In this document: positions 16,286 to 24,702 of the stretch, one piece after another | How positions within the stretch are numbered: the stretch's first letter is position 1 | Layout of the letters: every line of letters starts with the position of its first letter | Virus record (IMG/VR): IMGVR_UViG_3300021389_000042 | Span: 1-45,739 of that record | DNA from: a virus | Direction: 5' to 3' (one strand) | Length of the DNA stretch: 45,739 nucleotides | Made by a program: the position numbers and the translations under genes | The notes under the pieces: generated by a model | Told to the model about the DNA's origin: nothing | Seen by the model: only the letters and a program-made list of their open reading frames with translations | Databases searched by the model: none

Positions 16286-17470
16286 ATGGCAAATTTAAAC
16301 AAAGGAATTATTTCACCAGTCATAGAATCTAAAAATGGTTTTGTATTTCATGCCGGTGGACAAAATTTCAGAATGACGGGAAGTCATATCGAAAAAGTCA
16401 CTAATGTTTCAGAAGAGTTTTCATTTTTAGTTAAAGCAAATGAATTGTTTAATATTACTAATGAAGGCGTTTCTTTTTACTATGACTATAACAATAAGAA
16501 GACTATTTCTAAAGTTAATGAATCATCATTAGATAACTTTAATACGTTAGTAGAATTAGATAAAAAGATTAATTTCTTAAATGAAAACATTAAATCATAC
16601 AAAGTATCTGGTAAGAAATTAGCAGTAACTGAAGTTGAAAATGAATTAGCAGTTTTAGAATCATCAAAACTTAATTTACTTACAGAATCAATTGTAGTTA
16701 AATTATCTTACAATGTATCTGAGAATAAGTTTTATGCAGGTAATGTAGAATTAGCATATTCGCCATCTCTTCCTCTTGCAGAGTCTTTATTAGCCGCAGC
16801 ATATATTAAGTATAATGATAAAGCATTGATCAATTTATTTGAATTTGCATCTAAAAATTATAATCATTATAATGTATTAGAATTTATTTCAGAATCTAGA
16901 GACGGTGATGTTAGAGTTTTAGCAATGAGAGCTGATAACAATATGTTCGTATACAGAGTTAATGAAGCTACTAAAATTGAAAAATTCACAAAACTTTTAG
17001 CAGATGCAGCGATAGAATATGTTGCTGAAAATACAGGTGCAGATATTACACCAATGGTTGAAGATATTTTAGAATCTTACAAAGAAAGAAGAGCTGCTAA
17101 ATTAGCAAAGACACAATTGATGCATGAAATGATTGCATTCTTAAAAGATCAAAAAGGTAGATTATCAGAAGCAAATAGAAATTTACCAGATATTAAAGCA
17201 GCTGACAACTTATTAAATAGTGAAATAACTAGAATCTCTGAAGAATTAGCTGATTTACAAAATGAAGATCTTTTAACGAGAGATGATGGCTATGTTAGCG
17301 CAGAAACAACAGTAGAATCAGAAGATTTACCACTAGGATCTAAAGTTAAAGTAGATGCTTTAGAATTTACAGGAAAAGGTAAATCAGATATCTTAACGGT
17401 TTTCGTAAACGAAGAGCCAATGAGAATAGAGAAAAATAAACTTAAAATCGCAGCAGAAGATTCGATTTAA
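16286..17470 (+). CDS. hypothetical probable virion protein, coiled coil (394 aa)
   Basis: The N-terminus (MANLNKGIISPVIESKNGFV) looks beta-rich. Two charged coiled-coil stretches follow, around residues 90-135 and 265-330. The C-terminal 50 residues resemble a small barrel (LPLGSKVKVDALEFTGKGKS), the style of an SH3-like or KOW unit. It follows a late promoter motif and is closed by a strong terminator, so it is expressed as a late gene. I do not recognise the family. It lies between the tail terminator and gp55, which suggests a virion or assembly role. Confidence 0.65.
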   Translation: MANLNKGIISPVIESKNGFVFHAGGQNFRMTGSHIEKVTNVSEEFSFLVKANELFNITNEGVSFYYDYNNKKTISKVNESSLDNFNTLVELDKKINFLNENIKSYKVSGKKLAVTEVENELAVLESSKLNLLTESIVVKLSYNVSENKFYAGNVELAYSPSLPLAESLLAAAYIKYNDKALINLFEFASKNYNHYNVLEFISESRDGDVRVLAMRADNNMFVYRVNEATKIEKFTKLLADAAIEYVAENTGADITPMVEDILESYKERRAAKLAKTQLMHEMIAFLKDQKGRLSEANRNLPDIKAADNLLNSEITRISEELADLQNEDLLTRDDGYVSAETTVESEDLPLGSKVKVDALEFTGKGKSDILTVFVNEEPMRIEKNKLKIAAEDSI

Positions 17471-17488
17471 ACATGTATATTATTATTT

Positions 17489-17522
17489 AAAAAGCCCATT
17501 TGGAAACAATTGGGCTTTTTTT
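17489..17522 (+). terminator. intrinsic terminator after the 14-17 kb virion cluster
   Basis: The stem AAAAGCCCA / TGGGCTTTT (17490-17498 with 17511-17519) has a short loop and a run of T residues. It ends the late cluster before gp55. Confidence 0.85.
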
Positions 17523-17524
17523 AG

Positions 17525-17547
17525 TATAATACTAAACATATATAAAG
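17525..17547 (+). promoter_or_regulatory. TATAAT element and CATATATAAAG motif before gp55
   Basis: TATAAT at 17525-17530 follows the terminator and could start the gp55 transcript. A late-like CATATATAAAG at 17537-17547 is only 3 bases from the ATG, too close to serve this gene as a promoter. gp55 is needed before late transcription, so the TATAAT element is the better candidate. Confidence 0.4.
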
Positions 17548-17550
17548 ATT

Positions 17551-17931
17551 ATGGCCAGAAAAAAGAATTATTTAAATAATAAAGACCTTTATAACGAATT
17601 AGTAAAATCTAAAGAACTAGATAAATTAACACCAACTGCAGAAAAAATGTTGGTGCTTTTAGCCGAAAGAACTATTAATAAATTAAATTATGTTAACAGT
17701 GACGATAGAAGTGACTGTCTTCAATTCGCGTTATTAGATCTACTTAAATATTGGAGAAACTTTAATCCAAAATATCCAAACGCGTTTGCGTATTTTACAG
17801 AAATTGCAAAACGTGGATATGCTAAAGGTTGGAATAAAATTCATCCGCAAAAATATAAAGGAACTTTATCAATCGACAGAATTACTACTAATGGAGGAAG
17901 CGATGATAATGGTGGAATGTTTAATATTTAA
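17551..17931 (+). CDS. 55: late-promoter sigma factor gp55
   Basis: This is a small sigma-like protein that directs host RNA polymerase to late promoters. The N-terminus (KKNYLNNKDLYNELVKSK) matches the T4 gp55 opening (YVNNKELL type). The following helices LTPTAEKMLVLLAERTINK and SDCLQFALLDLLKYWRNF, then FNPKYPNAFAYFTEIAKRG, reproduce the region-2-like fold that reads the -10 element. It is 126 residues, against about 185 in T4; the C-terminal clamp-binding end is reduced to GGMFNI. It immediately precedes gp4 with no gap. Its target is probably the GATATATAA element found before virion genes here. Confidence 0.85.
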   Translation: MARKKNYLNNKDLYNELVKSKELDKLTPTAEKMLVLLAERTINKLNYVNSDDRSDCLQFALLDLLKYWRNFNPKYPNAFAYFTEIAKRGYAKGWNKIHPQKYKGTLSIDRITTNGGSDDNGGMFNI

Positions 17932-18405
17932 ATGTCAATAAAGAATCTCAAACCAACCGGAAATTCTGGATTTGTACAAGGGTATTTTACACCAACAAAT
18001 CCAGAAAAATACATTGGGCCAATTCCAATTATTTATAGATCTTCATGGGAACGCAAGTTCATGATCATGTGTGATACTAGAGATAGTGTAATTAAATGGT
18101 CCAGTGAACCAGTTGAGATTAGCTATATATGGTCATTCGATAAAAGAGAACACAAATATTATCCAGATTTCTATATGAAAACTAGAGGTATTGATGGAGA
18201 CGAAGAGTTTTTAATAGAAATTAAACCAGAGGCACAAATTACAAAGCCGACTCCACCTAAAAAGAATAGTCAAAAGGCACTTAAATCCTATAAGTTTTTA
18301 GCAGAGCAGTATATAAAAAATAGAGATAAATATAAATATGCAAAGGCATGGGCTGAAAATAGAGGTTGGAGGTTCATAGTTCTAACAGAAAAGTCTCTTA
18401 AATAA
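17932..18405 (+). CDS. 4: head completion nuclease (gp4-like)
   Basis: This 157-residue protein matches T4 gp4 (head completion), with the typical opening GYFTPTNPEKYIGPIPIIYR then SSWERKFM. It shows a PD-(D/E)xK nuclease core: Glu in SWERK near residue 40, PDFYMK near residue 85 and EIKPEAQ near residue 102. The fold is that of TnsA-like endonucleases. In the family it finishes packaged heads before tail joining, probably by trimming DNA. It starts directly after gp55 and overlaps the following gene by one base (TAATG). Confidence 0.85.
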   Translation: MSIKNLKPTGNSGFVQGYFTPTNPEKYIGPIPIIYRSSWERKFMIMCDTRDSVIKWSSEPVEISYIWSFDKREHKYYPDFYMKTRGIDGDEEFLIEIKPEAQITKPTPPKKNSQKALKSYKFLAEQYIKNRDKYKYAKAWAENRGWRFIVLTEKSLK

Positions 18406-19031
18406 TGGGTAAAATAAAAAAAGAAATTAAGGATTTATCTAAGGAAGCTGGCAGTAAAACTAAAGCACGAAGAAGTGCAGAAAAATGGTTTGCTGAAGCT
18501 TCTAAATCTATTAGAGATAATACTGTAGCAAAACACAGTAAACCGTTTAGGGTCGGAATGATTCATGTATTTAGATATGAAAAGCCTAAGCATATTAAAA
18601 CATTAGAATGGTGGGATATGAATCCAGTTGTGTTAGCTATGGATCCACATGAGAGTGGTACGGACGTTGGAATTAATCTTAACTTATTACCAGTACAGAT
18701 GAAAGAAGATCTATTAGATATGATCTATGACAGAATGGCCGGTCAAATCAAATCTAAAACAGGAAGATCTAAAGAAAATAATGCATTAACACAAGGTGAA
18801 ATTAATCTAATATACAAAGACGCTGTTAAGTTTTTAAAACAATTTGGATTTGATTTTGCTGTTAGACAATACATACCTCAACTAAAAAAGAATCAAAAAG
18901 TAGTTTCTTATGAAAGTTGGGCTAAAATAGCACTTTGCGATTTTCAAGACCTAAATGGTATTGGGATTAATGAAGTTAAAAGACAATTTAGAGAGCACCT
19001 AAAAGCGCGCTCAAAAAGAAAAGATATATAA
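18405..19031 (+). CDS. possible DNA end protector (gp2-like) head completion protein
   Basis: The product has 208 residues. The N-terminus is Lys-rich and helical. The core contains FRVGMIHVFRYEKPKHIK, WWDMNPVVLAMDPH, and GINLNLLPVQMKEDLLDMIY. That central pattern (a short beta unit ending 'structure is fine, position X, Y in GINLNLLP') is one I associate with phage proteins annotated as gp2, which caps packaged DNA ends. In T4, gene 2 is next to gene 4, as here. No alignment could be run, so this is tentative. Alternative: another head-tail connector or baseplate component. Confidence 0.4.
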   Translation: MGKIKKEIKDLSKEAGSKTKARRSAEKWFAEASKSIRDNTVAKHSKPFRVGMIHVFRYEKPKHIKTLEWWDMNPVVLAMDPHESGTDVGINLNLLPVQMKEDLLDMIYDRMAGQIKSKTGRSKENNALTQGEINLIYKDAVKFLKQFGFDFAVRQYIPQLKKNQKVVSYESWAKIALCDFQDLNGIGINEVKRQFREHLKARSKRKDI

Positions 19032-19034
19032 ACA
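19023..19034 (+). promoter_or_regulatory. late promoter motif GATATATAAACA
   Basis: Overlaps the end of the preceding gene, 20 bases before the portal gene start. Confidence 0.5.
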
Positions 19035-19054
19035 GAACATAATAATATAATAGT

Positions 19055-20647
19055 ATGGCAGGATTTAACGACAGAAATGGACCATTGAGCAATGGATCAA
19101 GACCTTTTAGCATTTCAAATGCTCTAAAGTCATTGTCTTCGTTTGGTATGCGCTATGATGATTTAGTCCTAAGACAATCACAAGCAATTGGACCAATGGA
19201 AGCCGAAATAGGTTATGGTCAAATGAACCCGTTTGGTGTAGACTCAGATGACATTTATGGAGCATTCGCTGCAATGTCAATGACAGATACCAATATGAGA
19301 TCAAACATTCCATTTTTCGATCAATCATATGAAGGTAAAAGAGAAGAGCTTAGAAGATTTTCACTCAATGATGAAGTAGAAGATATTTTAGATATTCTGT
19401 GTGATGAGACCATTGTATATGATGAGAAAAACTTTTTCTGTTATCCTGAAATTCTAGGTATTGATATTTCAGAGCAGGTAGACAAAGATCTTAATAAATA
19501 CTTTAGACAAATCTATCACTATTTTGGTTTTAATTCTGATCAATCCGCATGGTACTTCTTTAGAAAATTCCTAATCGATGGTTATCTTGCATTTGAAATA
19601 ATTTATTCCCCCGACCAAAAAGAAATTATTGGTTTTAAAGAATTAGATCCAATCACACTTATTCCTGGTTACAATCACGATGATGGTAAAAAAGTTTGGG
19701 TACAATACAAAGATGATCCAGTTAAAGAGCGTAAACTTTACGATTCACAGATTATCTATATTTCGTACTCTTCAATTACTACAGCATCAAGAGTTTCATA
19801 TATTGAGAGATTAACAAGAGCATTTAACTTGTTAAGAATTATGGAACACACTAGAGTTATTTGGGCTGTAACTAACGCTTCATTTAGAATGAAGTTTGTT
19901 ATCCCAGTCGGTGGTAAATCTAAGACCAGAGCAAAACAATCACTTTCACAGTTAATGAACTCATATAAAGAGTCAGTTGATTTTGATTGGGAATCAGGTA
20001 CTTTGGCTACAGATGGTAAACCAATGTTACAGTTTAGTAAAGAGTATTGGTTACCTTCTAAAGATGGTGATTCACCAGAAATTGAAACACTTAATAGTGA
20101 AGGACCAGATCTATCAGATACAGAAGCACTTAAATACTTCTCTGATAAATTAAAGCACGTTTCAAAAATTCCTTATTCAAGATTCTTATACGAGGACGGT
20201 GGAGGTGACTTTAACCTTGCGGCAGATGGTATGATTAGAGATGAGATTAAGTTTGGTAAATTTATCAAGCGTTTAAGATCTATCTTTATGGAAATTTTAT
20301 CTAAGCCACTTTATATTCAAATGTGTCTTAAATATCCTGATTTTACAAATGATCCTCAATTTAAAACTCAAATTGCACTTAGATTCAATGAAGAAAATGT
20401 CTTCTCAGAATTGAAAGATATGGAATTAATGGAGAAGAGACTTGACTTTATAGGTACAATGAGAGATAGCCTAATGACAACTAATCAGGAGACTATGGAA
20501 GAAGAATATTACTTCGATCAAGAGTACTTAGTTAAGAAATATCTTAAATTAAGTGACGATGAGATTAGAGCTAATGAAGCATTTAAATCTAAGTTAAAGA
20601 AGAAGACTGCTGAAGAGCCAGAGGCTGAAGATCCATTCGCAATGTAA
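19055..20647 (+). CDS. 20: portal protein gp20
   Basis: This 530-residue protein is the dodecameric portal at the capsid vertex through which DNA is packaged and to which the tail attaches. Recognisable segments: FSLNDEVEDILDILCDETIV near residue 105, FRKFLIDGYLAFEIIYSP near 175, ELDPITLIPGYN near 205, and the conserved stem region SKIPYSRFLYEDGGG followed by EIKFGKFIKRLR. Length and motif order fit T4 gp20 (524). It is followed by the core protein and protease genes, conserving the T4 order 20-67/68-21-22-23. Confidence 0.95.
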   Translation: MAGFNDRNGPLSNGSRPFSISNALKSLSSFGMRYDDLVLRQSQAIGPMEAEIGYGQMNPFGVDSDDIYGAFAAMSMTDTNMRSNIPFFDQSYEGKREELRRFSLNDEVEDILDILCDETIVYDEKNFFCYPEILGIDISEQVDKDLNKYFRQIYHYFGFNSDQSAWYFFRKFLIDGYLAFEIIYSPDQKEIIGFKELDPITLIPGYNHDDGKKVWVQYKDDPVKERKLYDSQIIYISYSSITTASRVSYIERLTRAFNLLRIMEHTRVIWAVTNASFRMKFVIPVGGKSKTRAKQSLSQLMNSYKESVDFDWESGTLATDGKPMLQFSKEYWLPSKDGDSPEIETLNSEGPDLSDTEALKYFSDKLKHVSKIPYSRFLYEDGGGDFNLAADGMIRDEIKFGKFIKRLRSIFMEILSKPLYIQMCLKYPDFTNDPQFKTQIALRFNEENVFSELKDMELMEKRLDFIGTMRDSLMTTNQETMEEEYYFDQEYLVKKYLKLSDDEIRANEAFKSKLKKKTAEEPEAEDPFAM

Positions 20648-20663
20648 AAATAAAGATAAAAAA

Positions 20664-20673
20664 GATATATAAA
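20664..20673 (+). promoter_or_regulatory. late-type motif GATATATAAA next to the core protein start
   Basis: Only 2 bases separate this motif from the ATG at 20676, so a T4-type start site would fall inside the gene. Either it serves downstream genes, the mRNA is nearly leaderless, or the element is not acting as a promoter here. Confidence 0.3.
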
Positions 20674-20675
20674 TT

Positions 20676-21014
20676 ATGAAAATTATTAAAACATTTGAAG
20701 ACTTTATCTCTGAAGAAGCACTAAGAGCTGGTGAAGATTCTAAAGTAATTATCGACGATATCACTTTGGATTCAGGTTCAACTATTAAAGCTGCTGAAAT
20801 TTTAGGTGCCATTACAGCATCTATGACTGATGAAGAGTTTAAGCAATATTTCTATGACAATTACGGAGAAGCTGCCTTTGGAGAAGGTGAGATAGATCAA
20901 TTAGTAAAGATCTATAACGATAAGCAAACTGAAGATTTAGAGGCTGAAAAAGAGGCTGAAAAAGATGAAGAAGAAGGCGCAGAAGGCGGCGATGATCCTC
21001 TGGCTGGAATGTAA
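20676..21014 (+). CDS. prohead core protein (positional gp67/gp68)
   Basis: This 112-residue, very acidic protein lies between portal and protease, exactly where T4 has core genes 67 and 68. The N-terminus MKIIKTFEDFISEE resembles the T4 capsid-targeting sequence of internal proteins (MKTYQEFIAE type), which gp21 cleaves after (L/I)-x-E-like sites. The C-terminal half is an acidic tail (EKDEEEGAEGGDDPLAGM). It probably forms part of the internal scaffold core and is degraded or trimmed on maturation. The homology to gp67/68 is by position and composition, not sequence. Confidence 0.65.
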   Translation: MKIIKTFEDFISEEALRAGEDSKVIIDDITLDSGSTIKAAEILGAITASMTDEEFKQYFYDNYGEAAFGEGEIDQLVKIYNDKQTEDLEAEKEAEKDEEEGAEGGDDPLAGM

Positions 21015-21038
21015 TAAGATATTTCAATAATAAAGTAT

Positions 21039-21051
21039 GATATATATTAAA
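21039..21051 (+). promoter_or_regulatory. late promoter motif GATATATATTAAA
   Basis: Variant of the recurring element, 19 bases before the protease-scaffold gene. Confidence 0.4.
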
Positions 21052-21070
21052 AATAGAAAAATAAAATATT

Positions 21071-23185
21071 ATGAATAATATTAACGATTTATTAATCGTC
21101 GAGATGTCTTCATCCGCTCTGAATGTTACTACATCAGAGAATAAAGATTATATTCTAGAAGGTGTTTTTGGTCAAATTGATCAAAAAAATAGAAACAATC
21201 GTATCTATACCGAATCTGAATATGTTCCTCAAATTGAAGCATTACAGGCAAAAATTGGAGCTAGCAAATTATTGGGTGAATTAGATCACCCTGCGCAGTT
21301 CGACATTTCTTTAAAGAATGTATCGCATATCATTGAAGAACTAACTTACGACAAAGAGAGTAAAGAAGTAAGAGGACGTATCAAATTATTAGATACTGAT
21401 GCTGGTCGTCAAGCTAAGGCTTTAGTAGATGCTGGTGTTCCTTTACAAATTTCATCTAGAGCAGCGGGTGCCGTAGAATCTAATGGACAAGTGAAGATCA
21501 AACAATTATTTACGTATGATCTAGTCGCTGATCCAGGTTTTGAAAACGCTGAACTAAAAAGAGTTAACGAATCTTATGGTTACGACAATGATGGTTTATT
21601 GTCTATTTATGAGATTAATAAAACAAACTCTAATGAAGAAAACATTGAAAATCAAAATACAAACATAGAAATAAAAGAAAATAAAAACATGGCAGAATTT
21701 GTAAAATCTGAGGATTTCAATAAGTACTCTGAGTATTTAGCGAATGAAATCAAGACATTAAAGGAGTCTATTGAAGCTAAAGATGCTGAAGTTTCTGAAG
21801 ACAACTCATTAGAAAATCTAAAAGAACACAATGATCATATTGTAGAAAATGTTAATAAATTAACTAACTACGTTGAGTATGTTGCTGGTAAATTAGATGA
21901 ATCTATCCAATACACAGAGCACGTTGCTGAAAAAGCAGATCAAGGTATCTCTTATTCTGAGTCTTTGGCTGAGAAATTAGATCAAGGTATCTCTTATACA
22001 GAACACGTTGCTGAAGCAGTTTCTAAAGTTAAAGATTTCGCTAACTATTTAGCTGAAGCACATAACGAAGGAGCTACATCACATACAACTTTATTAGAGT
22101 ATGTTGAATACCTAAAAGAAAACTTACAATCAGTTTCTGAATATGCTGAATACATTGCAGAATCTTTAAACGAAGAAGTTGAATCTGAAGAAGTTGAAGT
22201 TGAAGTTAACGTTGAAGCTGAAGAAGAAAAAGAAGAAGACGTCGAAGCTGCTGATAAAGTAGAAGGCGAAGAAGCTGCAGAAGTAGTAGTTGAAGAAGAA
22301 GGTGAAGAAGTTGAAGAAGCTGAAGAAGTTGAAGAAGCTGAAGATCCTGCTAAAGAAGCTGACGAAGCTGAAGAAACTGAAGAAATCGAAAACATTGGAG
22401 ATAATTCAGAAGAAGGTGCAGTTGCTGCAGATAGCGATGAAGCTGGTAAAGAAGTTGAAGAAATCGAAGGTGAAGAAGTTGAAGCTGGAGATAATTCAGA
22501 AGAAGGCGATGTCGAAGGTGAAGAAGCTGGTGAAGAAGCAGAAGATTTAGAATCTGATGCAGTAACTTCAGATTCAGAAGTAGAAGATGAGGTTGATGCG
22601 GCTGAAGCTGGTGAATCAGACGAAGAAGCAGAAGGCGAAGATGGAGCACATGATCCATTAGAAGCTTATAAATCAGAAATCTCTTCTAAATTAGACGCTT
22701 TAGTTGAAAGTGCAACAAGAAAAGAAAATGAATCTCCATCTTTCTTTAGAGTTGTTTCTTCTGCAACTAGAGAAAAATACAACACATTAAACGAAGCTGC
22801 TAAAACTGAAGTTAGAAATACTGTTTCTAAAAGAGGTTTCATGACAGAATCTGAAATAGTATCATTAATGAATAGCGCACAACTAATTGTAGAGAGCGTA
22901 GGTGAACAACCATTCTTTATTAGTGCAATGCCAGCAGAATATACTGAAGCATGGGCAAACTTATCAGAAGCTAAGCAGACTCAAATTATTGCTCAATCTA
23001 AATATCATACATTGAATACAGAATATCAAGTTGCTAATTTCTGGCAAACTAGAGACCTAAGAGATACTTCAGTTGTAATGGAAAAAGTAGCAATGGTTAC
23101 AGAATCTAAAGAAGAAGCTAAATCTACATTAGGATATGACGTATCAGATATGGCAGACGCATTCAAAAAGAGATTTAACAAATAA
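21071..23185 (+). CDS. 21-22: fused prohead protease (gp21) and scaffold (gp22)
   Basis: This 704-residue protein joins two functions that T4 encodes separately. Residues 1-185 are the gp21-type prohead protease with a herpesvirus-protease-like active site: His73 in LGELDHPAQ, Ser128/129 in LQISSRAAG and Asp154 in YDLVADPGFE. Residues 186-206 are an Asn/Glu-rich join that looks like a translated intergenic leader. From Met207 (ATG at 21689, preceded by AAATAAAAAC) the rest is scaffold-like: 14-residue helical repeats (267-370), an acidic low-complexity segment (368-527), and a helical C-terminal domain (528-704) ending FKKRFNK, like T4 gp22. Met207 may act as a nested start giving free scaffold, as in lambda C/Nu3. 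The reading frame is open throughout. Confidence 0.88.
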   Translation: MNNINDLLIVEMSSSALNVTTSENKDYILEGVFGQIDQKNRNNRIYTESEYVPQIEALQAKIGASKLLGELDHPAQFDISLKNVSHIIEELTYDKESKEVRGRIKLLDTDAGRQAKALVDAGVPLQISSRAAGAVESNGQVKIKQLFTYDLVADPGFENAELKRVNESYGYDNDGLLSIYEINKTNSNEENIENQNTNIEIKENKNMAEFVKSEDFNKYSEYLANEIKTLKESIEAKDAEVSEDNSLENLKEHNDHIVENVNKLTNYVEYVAGKLDESIQYTEHVAEKADQGISYSESLAEKLDQGISYTEHVAEAVSKVKDFANYLAEAHNEGATSHTTLLEYVEYLKENLQSVSEYAEYIAESLNEEVESEEVEVEVNVEAEEEKEEDVEAADKVEGEEAAEVVVEEEGEEVEEAEEVEEAEDPAKEADEAEETEEIENIGDNSEEGAVAADSDEAGKEVEEIEGEEVEAGDNSEEGDVEGEEAGEEAEDLESDAVTSDSEVEDEVDAAEAGESDEEAEGEDGAHDPLEAYKSEISSKLDALVESATRKENESPSFFRVVSSATREKYNTLNEAAKTEVRNTVSKRGFMTESEIVSLMNSAQLIVESVGEQPFFISAMPAEYTEAWANLSEAKQTQIIAQSKYHTLNTEYQVANFWQTRDLRDTSVVMEKVAMVTESKEEAKSTLGYDVSDMADAFKKRFNK
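21869..22183 (+). repeat. 42-base repeats encoding 14-residue coiled-coil units in scaffold
   Basis: Successive units begin YVEYVAGKLDESIQ, YTEHVAEKADQGIS, YSESLAEKLDQGIS, YTEHVAEAVSKVKD and FANYLAEAHNEGAT, then a 21-residue unit and YAEYIAESLNEEVE. The period of 14 residues equals two heptads, so hydrophobic faces stay in register. The GATCAAGGTATCTCTTAT stretch is repeated almost exactly. Confidence 0.8.
22172..22651 (+). repeat. purine-rich GAAGAA low-complexity region (acidic segment)
   Basis: About 160 codons of mainly Glu, Val, Ala and Asp, written largely in GAA GAA GTT GAA and GAA GCT GAA units. It lies within the scaffold gene. The plus strand is strongly purine-rich. It is prone to slippage and shares words with the acidic region at 25660-25825. 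Confidence 0.8.
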
Positions 23186-23199
23186 TCAAAAAGAACACT

Positions 23200-23211
23200 G
23201 ATATATAAATA
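23200..23211 (+). promoter_or_regulatory. late promoter motif before major capsid gene
   Basis: GATATATAAATA, containing the exact T4 late core TATAAATA. It lies 96 bases before the gp23 start, which leaves room for a true 5' leader. This is the clearest example that the motif is a promoter and not part of the ribosome-binding region. Confidence 0.65.
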
Positions 23212-23215
23212 ACAA

Positions 23216-23265
23216 TCGACGATAAGGGTGACAGAAGCAGAAAACCCATTAAATGTCGAGTTTTT
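23216..23265 (+). promoter_or_regulatory. structured 5' leader of the capsid mRNA
   Basis: The outer stem TCGAC (23216-23220) / GTCGA (23255-23259) and inner stem GGGT (23226-23229) / ACCC (23244-23247) enclose a 14-base A/G-rich loop. TTTTT follows at 23261-23265. It begins about where a transcript from the late motif would start. It may stabilise the most abundant late mRNA, regulate translation, or act as an attenuator. The pairing is by eye. Confidence 0.45.
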
Positions 23266-23307
23266 AACTAAACACAATTAATAAACAAAAAAAAACGATC
23301 ATTAAAA

Positions 23308-24678
23308 ATGGCAAATTTATTAAACGAAGCTGAGATCAAGAATACATGGGCACCGATTATCTCGGAAGCTACAGGTATCAACGAATCTAGCAAATTAGCG
23401 TGGATGTCGACTTACTGTCACAACCACAAACTTTACGAAGACGCGAACATCATGTCTTTATCTAACAACCCTGGCCCAATGAACTTAACAGGTATGGGTG
23501 CAGTATCTTTCCCTGCAGGTGCTCCGGCTAACGGTGCAGCAGGTGCAGCTACTGGTTCAGGTGACAAAGCACCAACATTATTGCCTTTGGCAATGCAAGT
23601 TGCTGCTCAAACTATCGGTCTTGACTTGGTACCAGTTGTACCTATGGCAGGTCCTATGGGCTTATTGTCTTACTTAGACTTTACTTACGAAGGTGGTACT
23701 GTTGCATTAGGTGCAACTGCTCCTACTTACATCAAGTCTGATTTAGCTGCAGCTGGTGCTGACGTATTAGTTGGTACTTCAAGAATTGATGGTAAAAACA
23801 TCATCAAAATCGTTGACGCTATCACTGAAGCTGAAGCTAACGTTGCAGGTAGATACGCTGACGCTGTATTGGTTGCTGCATTAGAAGATCATATCCCAGG
23901 ATTCTCTGGTGCTGACGCTAATGGTAAGCCAATGTCAAGAGAAGTTGGTGAAAGAACTGCTGATAAAGTAATGGGTCTTTCTTTATTCTCTAAATCAGTT
24001 GCTGCTGAAACTTTCCAAGTTGCTGCTGCAGTTACTAGAGAGCAAGTACAAGATCTTAAGCAATTCGGTGTTGACGCAGTAGCTCAAGTTGAGGCTGTAT
24101 TAACTAACGAATTGACTCAGTCAATCAACAACCACATCTTAGCTAAGATGAGAGATATCGCTGAAGAAGGTATCGGTACAGTTGCACTACAATACGGTGA
24201 CGGTGGTAACACTTACGGCGATGTTAACAGAAGAGTCTTAACTAACATTCTTGCTGCTGCGAACTTAATCGCAAACAGAGGTAGAAGAGGTGCTGGTAAC
24301 TTCGCAGTTGTTGGAGCAAAAGTTGCTTCTGCATTGCAATCAGTTGCTGGTTTCGTACCAAACCCAATGGCTAACACTTTCAACCAAGTTGCAGGTGCTA
24401 TCTACCCATTAGGTTCTGTTGCGGGTATCAACATCTACACTGATCCTAACTTAGAGTGGGAAGGTGCTACACAACAAGTATTAGTTGGTAGAAAAGGTGA
24501 TGGTAACGGTGCTGGATTAGTATTCATGCCTTACTTAATGGCTGAATCAGTTCAAATGATCGCTGAAGGAACTATGGCTCCTAAAGTAGCGGTTAAATCT
24601 AGATACGCTCTAGTTGAAGCTGGTTTCCACCCAGGTACTCAATACCAAAAATTCACAGTTTCAGGTTTACAACTATAA
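23308..24678 (+). CDS. 23: major capsid protein gp23
   Basis: This is a 456-residue HK97-fold shell protein of the T4 type. The N-terminal region (NLLNEAEIKNTWAPIISE) resembles the gp23 opening, and protease sites of (L/I)-x-E type are visible, for instance after KLYE near residue 44, so a short N-terminal peptide is probably removed by the protease domain of the upstream gene. Conserved core segments include MGLLSYLDFTYEGG, YADAVLVAALEDH, VTREQVQDLKQFGVDA and VGRKGDGNGAGLVFMPY. It is shorter than T4 gp23 (521). Codons here are richer in C-ending forms (AAC, TAC, GGT) than neighbours, as expected of a highly expressed gene. A terminator follows. Confidence 0.96.
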   Translation: MANLLNEAEIKNTWAPIISEATGINESSKLAWMSTYCHNHKLYEDANIMSLSNNPGPMNLTGMGAVSFPAGAPANGAAGAATGSGDKAPTLLPLAMQVAAQTIGLDLVPVVPMAGPMGLLSYLDFTYEGGTVALGATAPTYIKSDLAAAGADVLVGTSRIDGKNIIKIVDAITEAEANVAGRYADAVLVAALEDHIPGFSGADANGKPMSREVGERTADKVMGLSLFSKSVAAETFQVAAAVTREQVQDLKQFGVDAVAQVEAVLTNELTQSINNHILAKMRDIAEEGIGTVALQYGDGGNTYGDVNRRVLTNILAAANLIANRGRRGAGNFAVVGAKVASALQSVAGFVPNPMANTFNQVAGAIYPLGSVAGINIYTDPNLEWEGATQQVLVGRKGDGNGAGLVFMPYLMAESVQMIAEGTMAPKVAVKSRYALVEAGFHPGTQYQKFTVSGLQL

Positions 24679-24702
24679 TCTTAAACTAGAATAGTTAATA
24701 TG

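Noticed and set aside
22045-22658. Lys-, Ser- or Leu-rich frames over the acidic scaffold segment
   Set aside because: Shadow readings of GAAGAA repeats; the gp21-22 frame is continuous and better supported.
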